Shown here in pieces: positions 1 through 14,300 of a stretch of DNA of 64,000 nt. The notes beneath the pieces are model-generated. The model saw only the letters and a list, made by a program, of their open reading frames with translations, did not search any database and was not told the origin of the DNA. Source of the DNA: Trachythela sp. YZ-2020. Its lineage: Eukaryota; Cnidaria; Anthozoa; Malacalcyonacea; Clavulariidae. Position numbers and translations under genes: made by a program. The stretch spans positions 2,041,501 to 2,105,500 of the forward strand of contig JADLSH010000355.1 of assembly GCA_016169945.1 (NCBI GenBank), read 5' to 3'. Position 1 is the first letter of the stretch, and each line of letters begins with the position of its first letter.

Positions 1-41
1 ACTTTTTAGGTCCTTGTATGTTGTAACCACATTATACCCAC

Positions 42-961
42 CTTCGCATGTTAAACCTTTGAAGCCATTTCTACAACGACATTCGTATCTTGTTTTATGA
101 TCCACACAAGTCGAGTTATTTTCGCATGGCTTGGAATAACAGTGATCCGTGTCTTGACAATGAATTCCTTTAAAACCAGGTTTACACACACAATGTGATC
201 CAAACATGGTGAAGGCAAGTGTAGCATCGTTACGACATGGATTTTCTGAAATAAAAATACTTATATGATATATTAAACTAAACTAAACTAAACTAGATTA
301 ACTCTATTCACACTGTATAGCTCTATCAGTTCTAATCTGTTCTTCCTAGAAGTCCAGTAAGGGCCATTACTTCTTGGTGCAGTGTTGCTGCAGGAGACGA
401 TGTGATTCATCTAAACACATAACTTAAACTAAACTAGAACAGACAGCTGAGCTTTCTTTATACTGGATAGCTCTACCAGTGCTGTCTCATCTATTCTTTC
501 TAGAGGTGACATCCATAGAGAATGCAAAGCAATTTAGACTTGTGCTTATCTCAATCGTGTGAACCAAGCTTAAATCACAAACCTGTATAAATATGGATAT
601 GAGCAGTCTCCTTTTCTTTAGTCGAATCAAGTTGTAAACGTTTTGATGCATTTCTTAATCTTCTGCTATCATTCATTCCATCTTTAATTGTATCATTGCG
701 ATAACTTCGTTTAATATCAGCCAGACCAACGTTTCTTATAGGATGTGCACTAGTCGATGATCCAGTAATTGATTTGCCATTGCCAGCGGCTGTCGATCCG
801 TTATTTAAAGCATTTTGAACGGTTTTAACTCCAACACTCGTGTAGCTGCCATTTTGGATGGGTGTCAAAGAGGTTTGCGCGAACACATTGTTCGTAAACT
901 GTAGTAAAAATACAATCAATTGAACGTTTATATATTTAACATAGCTGGTTTTCGTTGTCAT
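42..961 (-). CDS. EGF-A: secreted EGF-repeat protein, 5' end only
   Basis: Two exons are visible: 583..961 (start codon at 961) and 42..245. The gene continues past the left edge. Exon 1 encodes a hydrophobic segment at about residues 13-28 (signal peptide) and a Ser/Thr/Asn-rich, then basic linker. It ends in phase 1 at ACAG|GTTTGT. Exon 2 (68 codons, TTTCAG acceptor, GCGAAG|GTGGGT donor) encodes two EGF-like modules in one exon. The first keeps only four cysteines (no C1 or C3); the second is a complete six-cysteine EGF beginning DTDHCYSKPC. The same truncated module followed by a DRNYC module occurs in EGF-B, but there on two exons, so these genes look paralogous. Probable extracellular adhesion or matrix protein; partner unknown. 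The junctions are read directly; the family role is inference. Confidence 0.8.
272..512. repeat. Dispersed copies of the 114-bp repeat family, EGF-A intron 1
   Basis: Two diverged units carry the landmarks of the satellite at 48.5 kb: TAGCTCTATCAGTTCTAA, a GTCCAGTAAGG box and a runs-of-CTAAACTAAA box. They lie in the first intron of EGF-A. Confidence 0.7.
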
Positions 962-2308
962 TTTAGGATGACATATTGTTCACGCGTGGTTAGGCAAGAA
1001 AGTTGTTTTGTTTTTCGAAACTGCAGGTTTTATCAGTGCGCCATTGAACCCGACTATAGGAAATCGGAGTTGTTGATATCCGTAAGCACAAAATAGATAG
1101 TTAGGCGACGTTTCAAGCGAAACATTTCGTCAGGAGAGTATAAAGAACAGCGCTTTCCTATAGCTAAATCGTGGCCGAGTTTAAACAGTTACCGAGCATG
1201 AACTAACAAGTTACATCTCTCAACTCTTTTCCGTTCTTAAGCAAATAAAATTTCCTGGCCAGTGCTACATGAATTAAAAATTTCAATATCATTGTCGAGA
1301 GTCTTACTGGTATGGGAGAGGGAAGGGAGAAAAATGTTCAATACTCCTTAACTTTACCCCTTAGTGTTAGAACTTTCCTACAAACAGGTAAACCCGTCTA
1401 GCATTAGACAAGTAAACTACGCTGGCGCTATAGAGAGTAAAATGCACATGCTTCTACCTTCATAATGGAAAGTATTTGTATAGTGAAGTGTTGATGGCAA
1501 CAGCAGTGCACATGTGTCTTTCAGCTACGCAACCGTGGTTTCCTTACTGCAATATACAGTTGTCTGATTATATTTCCTCCTTAGTCCATGCGAGAAGAGT
1601 GCTTTCAGTTTGACTCAACCAAACCCCACAAGTTTTCTCAGCAGGTTTCCACCTGTAGTAAACCTTAACTAAAACCGGATGCTTAGAGAGAACAGCTTAG
1701 AACTGATAGAGCTATCCAGTATAAATTCAGTTAGTTTAGTTTAGGTTACCTCCTGTAGTAACACTGGACCAATAATCCAGTATAAATAAAGTTAGTTTAG
1801 TTTAGGTTTTCCCCTGTAGTAACACTGGAACAATAAGGGATGACCCTTACTGGACCTTTTGGAAGAACAGTTTAGAACTGATAGAGCAATCCAGTATAAA
1901 TATGGTTAGTTTAATTTAGGTTTCCTCCTGTAGTAACACTGGACCAATAAGGTACGACTCTTACTGGACCTCTAGGGAGGACAGTTTAGAACTGATTGGG
2001 CTATCAAGTATAAATAAAGTTAGTTTAGTTTACGTTTCCTCCTGTAGTAACACTGGACCAATAAGAGATGACTCTTACTGGACCTCTAGGAAGATCAATT
2101 GAGAGAGAACGGTTGGAGTAATTCAATGCCCTTACTTGGACTTCTAGGGAGAACAGTTTAGAACTTATAGAGCTCTTCATTATAAAAAGGTTTGCATTAT
2201 TTTATTCACCCTATCAAATATGATATTTACACTTTAAATTTCCAACTCGAGAGTCATAACCATTCAGTTATTTTAGTCATCTAGCTATTGTTTTATATTT
2301 AATCTTAT
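962..2308. other. Spacer between EGF-B 3' end and EGF-A 5' end
   Basis: About 1.35 kb without a supportable gene. The right half (about 1677-2190) holds four to five inverted-orientation units of the 114-bp repeat family (CCTCCTGTAGTAACACTGG, GATAGAGCTATCCAGTATAA). The EGF-A promoter should lie just above 961, but I see no convincing TATA element. Confidence 0.6.
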
Positions 2309-5300
2309 TTATTTTTGCGCCACTTTAGATCGTCTGTAGTAGTAGTTATAGTTTGTCGGTGGTAATGGTGGTGGTGCCAGAGATGTGGTTGGCGGTGGGG
2401 AAGGAATAGCTCCTAAAGTGACAGGTGGGGAAGGAGGAGGTCCTGTAGACGATGGTGGTAGTGGAGGTGGAGCAGGTAGTGGGGAAGGGGGTGGGGCAGA
2501 GGGGAGGGCCGTTAATGGTGAAGCAACAGGTGTAGGGAGATTTATAACCGGGGGGAGTGGAGAAGGTGCGGGAGGAGGTGCAGGTGAGGGTGGGGGTGCA
2601 GGTGTGGGTGCAGGTGGAGGTGGGAGTGCGGGTGAAGGTGGTGGCGGGTTTGGGGGAGGGGGTGGAGGAAGGTTTGGGGGAGGGGTAGGTATATTAGGAG
2701 GGAGTGTGGGTAAAGATAATGAAGACGTAGGAACAGGGTTAGTAGGAAGAGTAGGAATAGAAGTAGGCTTAGGAGATGAAGGTTTAGTAATTAAAGCAGT
2801 AGTTGGCGACGTAGTCGGTGTGATGGATGATGTTGGTGTCACAGTTTGTTCCGTTCCAGTACTTTGTTCTGTCTCGGGAAATATGAGCGCTAGTATTAAA
2901 AGAAGAAATTAAATTTAAAAAAAATTAAAACTTTAAATTTTATTTATCTCAGCGTAAGGACAATAGCCAATATACTTTATTGCATTATATTTGATTGCAT
3001 GTTAAGAATTATTCTGTAATGGTTTAACAAATTTTCTGCTAGTGCAACTTGAATACAATTTTACTCTTATGACAGAGTGTACTTTTTAAAATCTTTAATG
3101 ATTTTGCGCGAGTTAATTAATGTTACTATTATATATTTTTAAGTTCTAACAGTCAGCATTCATAATGTTTAGGATGCCTTCAAGCATATTAATCGGTCTT
3201 TAATCGCGCGCCACGAGACAGGATTATATCTTAGCATATTTCTTCGTTCATTTGTGGACTTCAATCAACCAATTTGAACGGATGCTACATTAAAATTTTT
3301 AGAAAGATTTATGTAAAGATTGATACAAATAGTAATAGGGAATAGTAAGAGAAAATAGAGGATTCCTTACCCATACATTGATCTCCTTTAAATGTATAAC
3401 CATCCGTGCACTGACAAACATTTTGAAAACATTTCGCATTTGATGGACAAGTCTTGCAGCTTGATGACCCACCGGCTATAGGGAGAAAATGCATCAAGTA
3501 GATATGAATTACAATATTCAATAAATATAGTTTACCGCAAGCATATACAAGAGTACCTTCAACGCAGTGGAAACCAGTTCCAATATATCCTTTCTTACAT
3601 CGACATCTTCCTGCGATACACAAAGCTTGTGCGTCACACTTGGAGCATTTGTCAACTACAGAAAGGAAGTAATCAGAGTAGTTAAAAATCTATAATGTAA
3701 TTTCATGTTTTGGCTCAGACTGGATCAGATTGGATCAGACTGGTTAGGGTCGGTTCAAATCGGATCAAATCGGATTAAAATCGGATCAGATCGGATTAAA
3801 ATCGGATCAGATCGGATTAAAATCGGATCAGATCGGATTAAAATCGAATCAGATCGGATTAAAATCGGATCAGATAGGATCAAATCGGATTAAAATCGGA
3901 TCAAATCAGATTAAAATCGGATCAGATTGGATTAAAATCGGATCCTTTGTCAAACGGGTCCTCTGTTAAGGCCACCTCTACGTGATAAACGTAATAAACG
4001 AAACTGAAAATCGCTCGCGCATGTATTTAAACAGGAAGACGCACTCACCCTCGCAATGAGCTCCAGTGAACTGATCTGGACAGTTGCAGTCATAACCTCC
4101 AACGACAACCTGACATAACCCGCCATTTTCGCATGGATTCGGATGGCAAACCTCTTTCTTCGGCGTGTTACCAACTGGTGGGAATAAGCGAATATGATTA
4201 GTCGGAGTTAATAGGGAGCTTAAGATCTACAACGCCAACGTCGACGACGCGGCCCTTCTTTCTAACAATGAAGTTTTTCGCTTGTAATAAAGCAATGGAA
4301 AAACTTGTAGTTCCAAGAGAATTCTCGACGTCGTCTCTGTCTTGTTAACGACGCCAACCAGAGCATTTTTACGTCCTCAGGACGACGGCAAGTCAGAAGG
4401 ATGAATAGCTGCATTTCGCGTTTGTTTTTACAGCCTGCATTGTAGTCGATAACTGCAGTTGAAACGTTTTAAAAGTCATGAATAAAAAGCTGTGAGCTAA
4501 AACAAGAACGTTGTTCAATCACGGTCTCTTTATATTCACATATTTATATGGCGTTGTCGACTGCCGCGTCGTCGTAGATCTTAAGCTCGCTATTGTGGCT
4601 ATTTGAAGGCCTGTTGACACGATCCGACGTATGTGATTTACTGGATCTGCTGACAAAGAGTAAGGCTATTGGCTCATACCTTGCGAAAAGTGCAGTTGTT
4701 GCCGTATTGTGTGAAATCACATGCGTCAGAAGAAAATCGGATGCGACAAATCTGATCGTGGGAACAGGCTTTAACAAAGTCAAGTTGAAATTATCACCGA
4801 AAGTAGACGTTTTCACTTCGAAGCCCTCTCGGCCAGTACAGCCAAATAGATTTTCCAGAGACGCCGCCCAAGACAAAAGCTGTTGTCAAATGATGATTGA
4901 AAAGTTGAGTACTTCGATAGGCATATTTTAATTCAGCCAGTCTCAGCTACATGTTATGATTCAACTGCAATTCTATCCCGAAAATCTCGCTTAAAATCTT
5001 CCACACGATAAAAGCTAATTAAGATCACTGCAAAGCAAACACCTTTGATAATCATGTAATTATCCCGGTTATTGATATGTGCTGAAGTACTCACTGGCGG
5101 TAGGATCTTCTTCACATCGTGGTCCAGTGTATGGTAACTTGCAATGACATTTCCTTAGTTTATCTTCCACATAGCAAGTACCGGCATTCAAACATGGGTC
5201 AGGAGAACAACCGTCTAAAATACAAGATAATATTTGTAAAGATACCGTACGTATACTGGATAGCTCTATTAGTTCTAAACTATGCTTCCTAGAGGTCCAT

Positions 5301-8300
5301 TAAGGGCAATCCCCTAATGGTCCAGTGTTACTACAGGAGGAAACCTACACTAAACTAACTATATTTATACTGGATAGCTCTATCAGTTCTAAACTGTTCT
5401 TCATAAAGGTCCACTAAGGGTCATCATTTATGGTCCTGTGTTACTACAGGAAGAAACCTACACTAAACTAACTATATTTATACTGGATAGCTCTATCAGT
5501 TCTAAAATGTTCTTCATAAAGGTCCAGTAAGGCCCTGTGTTACAACGGGAGGAAACGTAAACTGAACTCCCACTTTTTAACTGGATAGCCGTATGTTAGT
5601 AAAGGAGAGTAATCCCTTATTGAACCAGTGTTAATACGAAGGGTCTTCGCTCGAAACGTCGAAGTTCTCATTGTATATAGATTGATCCAACGCAGCAACA
5701 GTATTTCGTAAAGACACTACCTACGCTGGTACCACACGTTAAACTTAACTAACTCTATTTATACTGGAGAGTTCTATCAGTTCTACACTGTTTTCTCTTG
5801 AGGCCCAGTAAGAAGCATTTCTTATTGATCCACTGTAAGGAAGAAACAATGAAACATGCAACTAAACTACCTTTATTTAAACAGGATAACTCTTTAAGTT
5901 CTAAACTGTTTCCGCTAAAGGTCCGGTTATGGCAATCATATAGTACAGTGTCTGGAAACGCGGCAAACTTGAAAGTTTATAGCCATGTCTGTGGGTTAAT
6001 GTTGAGGGTGTACTGAGAGTGCACGTTTTCTTTGTTTTACAAATGTTAATATTCAGCTGCAGGGATTTTATTTGCTGCTTCCTTCATTATGCTAGGAGAA
6101 CAATGTGTTTACTGAGCGTGAAGGTGCACAAACATGAACAAAAACATAGAACAAAGACACTGTGTTATAGGGACTATGTGGCAACCAAGCGGTCAAGCAA
6201 GGGTCATTCCTTACAGCTCCCGTGTTACTACTACAGGAGAAAACCTAAACTAAACAAACTCCACTTACTTATCTCGCAGCTATTTCCAATCCAAGGCGAG
6301 GGACAAGCACACTCATACTGACTATCGCTAAGCCGTCTACACGTCCCCCCATTTTTGCATGGTTTGTTCAAACACGGCGAGTATGCCCCTAGTGTAAAAT
6401 AGATATGTTTACATTGGGTTGAATGGCTTAACCAATAATAATGATTGGTACTGTACATCCTCTATAAGCCAGTTCGGAGTTTCGAGGGGAGTCTATTATA
6501 GGGGAAGTCTATTATAGGGGGAGTTTATTATAGGGGGAGTTTATTAAAGGGGGAGGGCTTATATATATGGGAGCTTATTAGGGGGGGCTTATTGGAGAGG
6601 GCAGCTTATTAGATATGGGAGCTTACAGTATTAAGGAGGAGCTTATTAGAGGGGAAGCTTATTAGAGAGTGGAACTTATTAGAGGGGGAGCTTATTAGAG
6701 AGGGTAGCTTATTAAGAGGGTACAAGCTTATTGTAGGGGCGAGCTTATTATAGGGGGGAGGTTATTATAGGGGGAGCTTATTAGAGGTGGGAAATTTCAC
6801 GGTACCTTAATGTTGTCATGCATCGATTTAGTTACAAAATCAGTCTTGTTTTAATCTGATGAATTGAAATACTAGATCATAACTTACTTGCTGCCAAACA
6901 CTGTCCTTTTGGGTTAAGGGTAAATCCTCCAGGGCACACACACTCTCCAACAGCATCACAAATCAAATCCGCCGTGTTTGGACCTGATGCCTTTTGACAC
7001 TTACAAGCTACAAAATAAGATCAGAAAATACTACCATTGACACATTGTAAGTAATATAGAAAAATTTAAATACCTTGGATATTGATCATTATCAGTTCGA
7101 AAACTTTAAGAAGAGATTTAAACCCACATGACGTATATAGGTGTTGTTACAGTGTATACATTAACGATCATTATATTATATGAAGTTGGCACTGACAGAA
7201 AAGTAATGTTTTTTCATTCTTTTTTATTATGTTTACCACTCTGAGGTGGACGGGAAGCCTTCACAGGTTTTACAACCCAATTGACAAAGGTTCCGAGGGT
7301 TAGTTAGTGTTTAGCAAAGTAGGAAAACCGACGTACCCGGCGAAAAACCTCAAAGCACAGGAGAAAATCAACCAATCTCAACTTTACACGAGTTTATCAA
7401 GCACAGGGACATTACCTAAATTTTTTCAGTATGGACTTCAAAATTTTTCCCAGTGATATGTACTTGTTCAAGGTCCTATATATAGAATCACTTCAGGTAC
7501 GCTATTGTTAGTTTAAAACTTACTTTCACAAAACTGTCCAGAAAAGCTCCCTTTGCATTTACAAGCAGGTTTTCCATCCTCATTGATGCATTCTCCATCA
7601 TTTAAACACGGGTTAGGAAGACATGAGTCCGTTACTGAAAGATTTTTATATGAAAATAGAAGTGAGACTAAATGTTGAAGGATTTTTTGTAGGTGGAAAT
7701 TTTCGAGCGAAAATTATGTACATATCTTAGACCTAACCAGGAGCAGTTGCGATAAATGCAACTATAGTTTTAACACGAGAATTTCGCTTACTTTTTTCAC
7801 AATCTTTTCCACTGAATTTGGATGAGTGGCAGACACATCTGTAATCAGCATTCTGTAGAGCCACACATTGACCTTTATGACTGCAAGGACTTGGAACGCA
7901 AGGATTCTTTTCTATAAGGAAAAAGTACGACTTTATGAACGCATTAATTAAAAAGAATTAAAGTAAGAAACCTTAAAACTAACCCTTGGGCACTGAACTG
8001 AACTGAACTGAACTGAACTGAACTGAACTGAACTGAACTGAACTGAACTGAACTGAACTGAACTGAACTGAACTGAACTGAACTGAACTGAACTGAACTG
8101 AACTGAACTGAACTGAACTGAACTGAACTGAACTGGATTAAGCCTTGCTTATCTTCGCAAGTATTCAACAACAGCAAGAAGGAAGCAAGGAAAATTAAAC
8201 GTACCTTCACATTTAGAGCCAGAATAACCGCCGATACAAAGACAGTCATAACCACCTTGCGTGTTTTCCTTACACGTAGCACCGTTCTTACAGGGGTTCG

Positions 8301-11300
8301 GATGACATAACCGAGCTTCACCTGGTAGAAAAGAATATTAAACTGCATTTATTGACAAATTAGGAGCCCGTTACGTTGACAAGTTACAAGCCGATGATAC
8401 ACGAATATACTCGCCATTATCTTTGTTTTGTTTCCCCAAACATGTATATATGTCTTGAACCAGTGTAGGTGGCGTCTATACACAATATGCTTCGGGTCTT
8501 TAGGATCAAACTACCTGAAATTTCAACAAGAACTTCGACGTTTCGAGCGAAGGCCCTTCGTCTGGAAGTTAGTAGACACAGGCGAAGAGCCTTCACTCAA
8601 AATGTCGAAGTTCTTGTTGAATTTTTCAGGTAGTTAAATCCTAAAGACCCACACAACATACATGTATATGAACGATGTTTACTATATAGTATTTTATTGC
8701 GTCCAACCCAAGTCGCAAGAGGGGAACATACGAACTAAAGTCTGTAATTGTTCTGTTTAACCATTTTGACATCAAGCATGCATAATAGACAAATTTGGCC
8801 AACGCTGTTTACATCGTTGCTACCCAATTCACAACTTTGCATAACCCACATGCCTAGTTACTATTATTCTAGTTTGCGAAAACATCGAATAGAACAAAGG
8901 TGACTAAGCATTACAATTATGTATAAGAGCTATTCACTCTTGTAGATCATTGTCATGCTTTAAGTAACCTTTGTTCTATTTGATGGTCTCACAAACTAGA
9001 ACAATAGTGAGTTATTCAAAGTTGTGAATTTGGTAAAAACAAGCGTCATCAAATACGGAACTCTGTATAGACTTACGTTCGCAATGAAATCCATCTCCTT
9101 TATAACCTGGGTTACAGATACATGTATTATTTATACACTTGGCATACGGATCACAGTTCTTGCATACATCAACTACAAAACAGAGTGCAAGATAAATGTG
9201 AGTTGGTTTAAAAAAAAACGTGAACAGTACAACTATGGACATAACTAGCTGAAACCATTCGTTCCGTTTTACACAATTCAACGCTGCATTGCTAAGTTCC
9301 TTCTTACCACAAGTTGCGCTGTTAAAAAACTCACTCCCCAATTCAATGTTGAATTTGGTATGTTGTCCCCCACATTGTCTGAACTAGGGAAGAGGGGGTC
9401 ATGAAGTCTGACATGTCAATGTGTATAAACTTTGCAGTGTTTCGTGTGAAGGAAAGTTAGTGATAGGTAAATAGTGTCCCCAATTAGCTATTGTAGCTAA
9501 ACACATTGACACTTTAATAAAGTTTTCATTCATTCATTCATTCGGTCAAATAGTGTCCCCAATTAGCTATTGTAGCTAAACACATTGACACTTTAATAAA
9601 GTTTTCATTCATTCATTCATTCGGTCTGAACTGTTTCAAGATTGTAGTTAGTTGTAACCAAGTAAACGAACACCTCAAACTGCACCTTGCTTTTACGATT
9701 AAATATATTCACATGCTCCAATTACAATACCGTCAACATCACGTCGGTGACAGAAAATTTTGAAACCAACAGAATCTGAAATGTCTCTAAAACAATCATT
9801 TACCATACCTTCACAATTCAAACCCGAGAAGCCAGGACGACAAATACACAGATAATGTAATGATCCATGGTTCCATTTTGAAGGATAACCATTGTATCCA
9901 CTGAACGAATCCACACAGAGAGCACCATTGAGACAGGGCCGGATGTGGCAGGGATGTGGAACTAAAAAGTTGAAAAAATTGTATAAATACCTGAACAATT
10001 CATTTGTTTTTTGGAAAAAATTAGTATATATTTATTTGATAAGCATCGGATCTTTAGGATCACACTACCTGATCAAAATCTTCTGGGGCCGGCTGTACGA
10101 AGGCCGTTTAGGTTAAAAGCAGTGGCGTGCTGGCTTGTGTTCGCCAGGGGAGGCCAGCTGGAAATTTGGCGCCCCCTTGTAATATGTGTATGGTTGAGCC
10201 TGTTATACGCGATACCTCTAGGTGGGTCCGGGGGCATGCCCCCCCCGGAAAATTTTGAAATTTAGAGTCCCTGAAATGCTATTTCTTGCGTTTTGGGTGG
10301 CGATTTGACGGAATTCTGAGAATTATAAAACATCGTATAAAATAAAAATGCGCAAGAAACAACACATTCAGGAGTTTGAATAAATATATAATTCATAGAG
10401 ACTTAGTTTTTTTCTTAAACAAAGAAAAGTAGACGGCGAACATTCATGAAGTAGACGGTGAACTTACCAGTGGTCGTAAGCCAAATCAGTTAACATTTCA
10501 CAATTAACAATTTACATCCTTTGAGATATTACAGACTGGACAGTAATGCTTGTAGTTGTCGGTAGGCTGGTGAATTGTTAATCCTCGTATAAGTCGTATT
10601 CCGACTAACAGAACCCAAATTAAGCGCGCGTATTAGCACTTTGAACAGTGCTTGCGGCAGTGCGGTAGTAAGTAATGCGATATTGCAATAGCCAACCTAA
10701 GAAAACCTGGCATATCGGAAATCACTAATATTTATCGGATAAGTTTCATCAGATAAACGACAATGTATCTATTACTTAACAATCTCAAACTCTTTTTCTC
10801 TCGTTGGCTCATCGGATCTGACAAAATTCCAATTCGGATTAGCGCTTTTGTGTGATTTGTGCAATTTCGGCGCCCCATTTATGTTTTGACGCCCCCTAAA
10901 AAATCTTCGCTGGGGGGGCCATGGCCCCCCGGCCCCCCCTGCCAGCACGCCACTGGTTAAAAGGCGGATCGTGCATTTTGTGAATGACTGAACTTAAATC
11001 TTATGCACTTAATATGTAGTTGCAAACATAATTGTTCCATTAAAGTTGAAAAAGTTTAGCTTGATTGCTCGATGAATGTATAGACTTGATCGATATTCTC
11101 GATTTATCCACCGGGTAGGCTAAACGGGCTTCGTACAAAAGGCCCCTGATCTCTAAACGCGGATTTTCATCGGTGTAAGCAATACAGTATATGGCAAATT
11201 GTATTATTTGCTTTGATGACACATCTGGGACCAACATTTTACGACAGGAGGAAACTAGAGTACACGAAGAGACCTACAGCTGTTATTTGTGCCGTCAAAA

Positions 11301-14300
11301 CTAGAAGCAAATTTTCAACAGAGAACTCCATCTTTGTAGAAATCGATGGTGAAAGGTACGTGGACTTGAATCATTCTTTTACAACACTCCATAGTAGAAA
11401 GATTTGAGAGCCAAAGAATCCGAACGAAAGGAGGAAACGGTGGATGAATGCAAGGAAAGTGAGAAGAAGGGTAAGAACAAGTGGAAAAGGGGGAATGAGG
11501 GAAGAGTTAGCCACGCAGGCTAGGGAAGAGTGGGATTGGAAGAAACCCTGGTTGCAGAAGACAAAGGCACATGCACGCATAATCTCCGCAAGATATAACG
11601 TGCACAAGCAACTTACTTTCGCAGACATCGCCTTTAAAAAGTGGAGGACACAAACACTTAAAATGACCAGACTCCACAGAGCATCGTCCTTCATGCATGC
11701 AGGGGCTTGGATGACAAACATGTTCTGAAGCAAAGAAAGGAATACAGGTCACCAAACAAGTTATTGGTGGGTTTTAGTAATCCTTACGGGGCAACAGATG
11801 GTGACTTGACATTCAACATCATAACTGATGTACTTAAGGATTTGTAAGATCAAACTACCTGAAAATATAACAAGAACGTCGAAGTTTCGAGCGAAGGTTC
11901 TTCGTCTGGGATTAGTACCACTTTCTGTTAAATATCTGCTAATACAAACTTGTTATCGTCCTCTCTTTGGCACAGCACATCTTTAAACAACAGTTGAGCC
12001 AAAGCGAGTACAATTTTGAGTTTGTAGTAGCGGACGTTAAGCAGAAAAATTTCGTAGTCGTAGTCGTATTCAATCTAAAGCTCCCTAGTACCTAACTAAC
12101 TTCGCTCGAAGTATATATATTTTTCAGGTAGTTTGACAATAATAATAACAAAGTTATGTAAAATATTCGAAGCGCCGTACAGTCTATCAGCACTATTCTA
12201 CTGATTAACTAATTTAAAATGTTGTTGTCTTAATTAAGAAAGATTAAAAGCGTTCCTAAAAAGAAATGTCTTTAATTGTTTTCTAAAAAGAGAAATGTTT
12301 TCACTCTGTCTAATATTTAATGGCAAAGAGTTCAAGACTCGCGGAGCAGCATGTGCAAATGCTTTGTCTCCTACTGTTTTAAGTTTAGTGGCAGGAACTT
12401 CAAGAAAACCTTGGTCACCATTCCCCTATTAGACTAACTTTTGAACTAGGAAATTGTATCAGTACAGCTGGAAAGGGCATCCTAAGTTTAGTAAAATTGC
12501 AAGGTTTGGTTGCGAAATGTCGTAAAATGTGAAAAATATAGCGCTGTGAAGTTTGTAAATTTTGTATATTTTTGTATTACGCGCGGAAAACGGTTACCAC
12601 TTTTTTTAAAAGGGAATGGTCCATTGCTGGCCAATTTTGGTGTCAACAACGCCGAGTCCCAATGTAAACAAACCGGCAACGTCCGTTTGTTTACATTTTA
12701 AACATGCTATATTTAAAAAAATATGATGTGTTCTGGTTCGCTATGCTTTAAATAAATACAGATTCGAGTTTCTGATTTAGAAGATGTCGAATTTTAGTCG
12801 AAACAACGCGAAATTTGGACATAGTTTACATCGCGGGACCCCCCATAGCACATGCGCAGAACGGACTTTACATGGTCTTTAACTAAAAGTTACTACTTGG
12901 ATCACATTGTCAACTTCGACTTCAAGGTATTGTTTAATGTGCACTCAAGCAGATTTGGGAAGTGTCTATTCAAATTATATTGCATTGTGTTAGGAAATCG
13001 TACCTCCACAAAATTCACCAGTGAACCCAGCTGAACACGTGCAGTTGAAACCCTCATCATGCTCCAAGCACGTGGCACTGTTTAAACATGGCTGCTGGAA
13101 ACATTGCCTCTCCTCTGAAAATGACCAGAAACGATTAGCAACAATAATAATGATACTATTCGTTATTTATACAGGTTTACTTCTTCAGCATGAAAATAGA
13201 TCTATTTCAACAATGGGCCCTATCATAAATATTTCAACACTGTGCTGACAGTACTGTAATGTATTATAACACTTCACGGAGAAGGGAAGCCAGATCTTTA
13301 GATTTCTCCCTGTACACACGTAAAAACGCACAAGCTGTAACAAACTAGCAGCGAGCTTGTACCAATGCTGTTTCAGGACGTGTTCGCACTGCTTGTTCTC
13401 AGCGTGTTGACAAATTGTCAACGGCTTGTTGACAAATTACTACAAGGTTGTTGACTCAACAGACTTGTTACGAGTTGTTCCAACAACTTGTTATCGTCCT
13501 GCGAATTCAACAACTTCTTAACAAGTTGTGAGTGACAACCTTGTAGCAACTTGATAAAATGACAACATTGTTACAACTTGTTGACAAGCTTGCTACAAGT
13601 CTGTTGCGAACACATCTTGTTGACAAGATGTGAGGTTCTTACCTGTGTAGTAATACTGGATCGATATGGGATGGCCCTTAAGTACAGGAGGTCTACGTAG
13701 GCCACTTTAAAACTGATAAACACCATTACTTGCCAGATCAAACAGAGTAAATCTTCGGCTATATTTTACCTTGACATGTGGGTCCTTTATACTCAGGCTT
13801 ACATAAACAGATAGACTTTCCACCTCGTTCTTCACAAGTCCCCGCGTTTTTACATGGACTGGGCTTGCATTTGTCAACCACTAAACAACATATAAAGGGG
13901 AAATATCAGATATCTTTACGTAGCTTTCACTAAAGGCCCTGTCAAACGAGGATGAGTGTTGATGAGAGGTGGCAAGTGAGAGTTTGCATGAGAGTTTCAT
14001 CAACTCTCATGCCCCGGTCAAACGAGAACAAGAGTTGCATGAGAGTCGCGACAGAAGTAATTTAGCGCGCGAAACGGAGCCCTGAGAATAATTTTAAGAT
14101 TTTGGTATAAACAAAGTGTTTAAATTTCCATCTTAGCTTTTCTTGTTATAGACACAGTCATAACGTGTTATTTTGTTAAGCTAAATCTTATAGCAAAACG
14201 CTAGTCTAGGTTGTTTGAAATTCTTATGCAACTCTCATGACCGGTCAAACGAGAAAAAGTTGATGAGAGATTTGAACCAACTCAAAGTTGATGAGAGTTG

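Noticed and set aside
2385..2912. Glycine-rich open frame on the plus strand
   Set aside because: It is the antisense of the proline-rich last exon of EGF-B (GGN/NCC mirror) and has no splice or EGF context of its own.
4544..4931. Overlapping ORFs of about 110 codons on both strands
   Set aside because: They fall in dispersed repeats (CTGACGTATGTGATTT family) with a diverged inverted copy at 14.6 kb and show no domain.
7944..8348. Open frame with repeated FSSVQ
   Set aside because: Produced by the AACTG microsatellite running beside a genuine EGF exon in another frame.
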